Below are positions 6,455 to 6,468 of a DNA stretch of 6,468 nucleotides, piece after piece. Position numbers and translations under genes: made by a program. Positions within the stretch are counted from its first letter, which is position 1. Every line of letters starts with the position of its first letter. This stretch comes from Candidatus Odinarchaeota archaeon (GTDB taxonomy: Archaea > Asgardarchaeota > Baldrarchaeia > Baldrarchaeales > DXJG01). The notes below the pieces were generated by a model. It ran no database searches. It was given only the letters and a program-made list of their open reading frames with translations, and was not told the DNA's origin. The stretch spans positions 1 to 6,468 of the forward strand of contig JAGGSW010000141.1 of assembly GCA_021158895.1 (NCBI GenBank). Reading direction: 5' to 3'.

Positions 6455-6463
6455 TTTATATAA
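6455..6463 (+). promoter_or_regulatory. TATA-like box at the right edge
   Basis: TTTATATAA, preceded by AAAATT, is a close match to an archaeal TATA box. If used rightward, transcription would start just beyond the window, serving an unseen neighbour. Its direction cannot be fixed from the box alone. Confidence 0.4.
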
Positions 6464-6468
6464 CTACA

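Larger units (their letters stand above)
6196..6468. other. Gene-free right-hand region
   Basis: No credible coding frame was found on either strand. The region holds the possible terminator at its left end, an AT-rich block TTTTAATTATAAAA at 6263-6276 that could act as a promoter in either direction, a slightly GC-richer patch near 6280-6300, and a TATA-like box at the right edge. A minus-strand GAGGTGAG at 6340-6347 has no in-register start codon. No convincing RNA gene was recognised. Confidence 0.5.

Overview
The window looks like part of an AT-rich archaeal chromosome. The signs are an archaeal-type NFACT/RqcH protein, an AMMECR1 protein, a Mut7-C nuclease, an EMC6-like membrane protein, purine-rich Shine-Dalgarno (SD) sites of the GGAGGTG type close to the starts, frequent TTG/GTG start codons, and TATA-like AT boxes. 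The lineage cannot be fixed from the sequence. A TACK-type archaeon (Bathyarchaeia-like) is a guess from overall style, not a demonstrated result.

Layout: about 5.9 kb is a single leftward (- strand) gene train. In transcription order it holds rqcH (ribosome-associated quality control), 76 or so bases of gap, pyrC (dihydroorotase), a Mut7-C RNase overlapping pyrC by 7 bases, an AMMECR1-domain protein and a MurG-like glycosyltransferase. The last gene ends 3 bases inside the left window edge. Spacing after pyrC is -7, about 10 to 25, and 19 bases, so these four genes are very probably co-transcribed. A small three-helix membrane protein is transcribed rightward, head-to-head with rqcH. It matches the motif order of the EMC6 subunit of the ER membrane protein complex. 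After it comes 273 bases without a gene, holding two competing hairpins with a T-run and a TATA-like element at the right edge.

How the genes may work together: rqcH and the EMC6-like gene diverge from a tiny shared leader of about 31 bases. They represent two arms of nascent-protein handling, rescue of stalled chains and membrane insertion. The Mut7-C RNase lies in the same gene train as rqcH. pyrC, AMMECR1 and the glycosyltransferase show no obvious functional link beyond co-transcription. No mobile element, CRISPR array, rRNA or tRNA was seen.

A useful internal regularity is that the SD sites of five genes fall in the same register before their start codons. This picks TTG or GTG starts for rqcH, pyrC, the AMMECR1 gene and the EMC6-like gene. 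Every function here belongs to a known family; the most interesting point is the pairing of RqcH with an archaeal EMC6-like protein.
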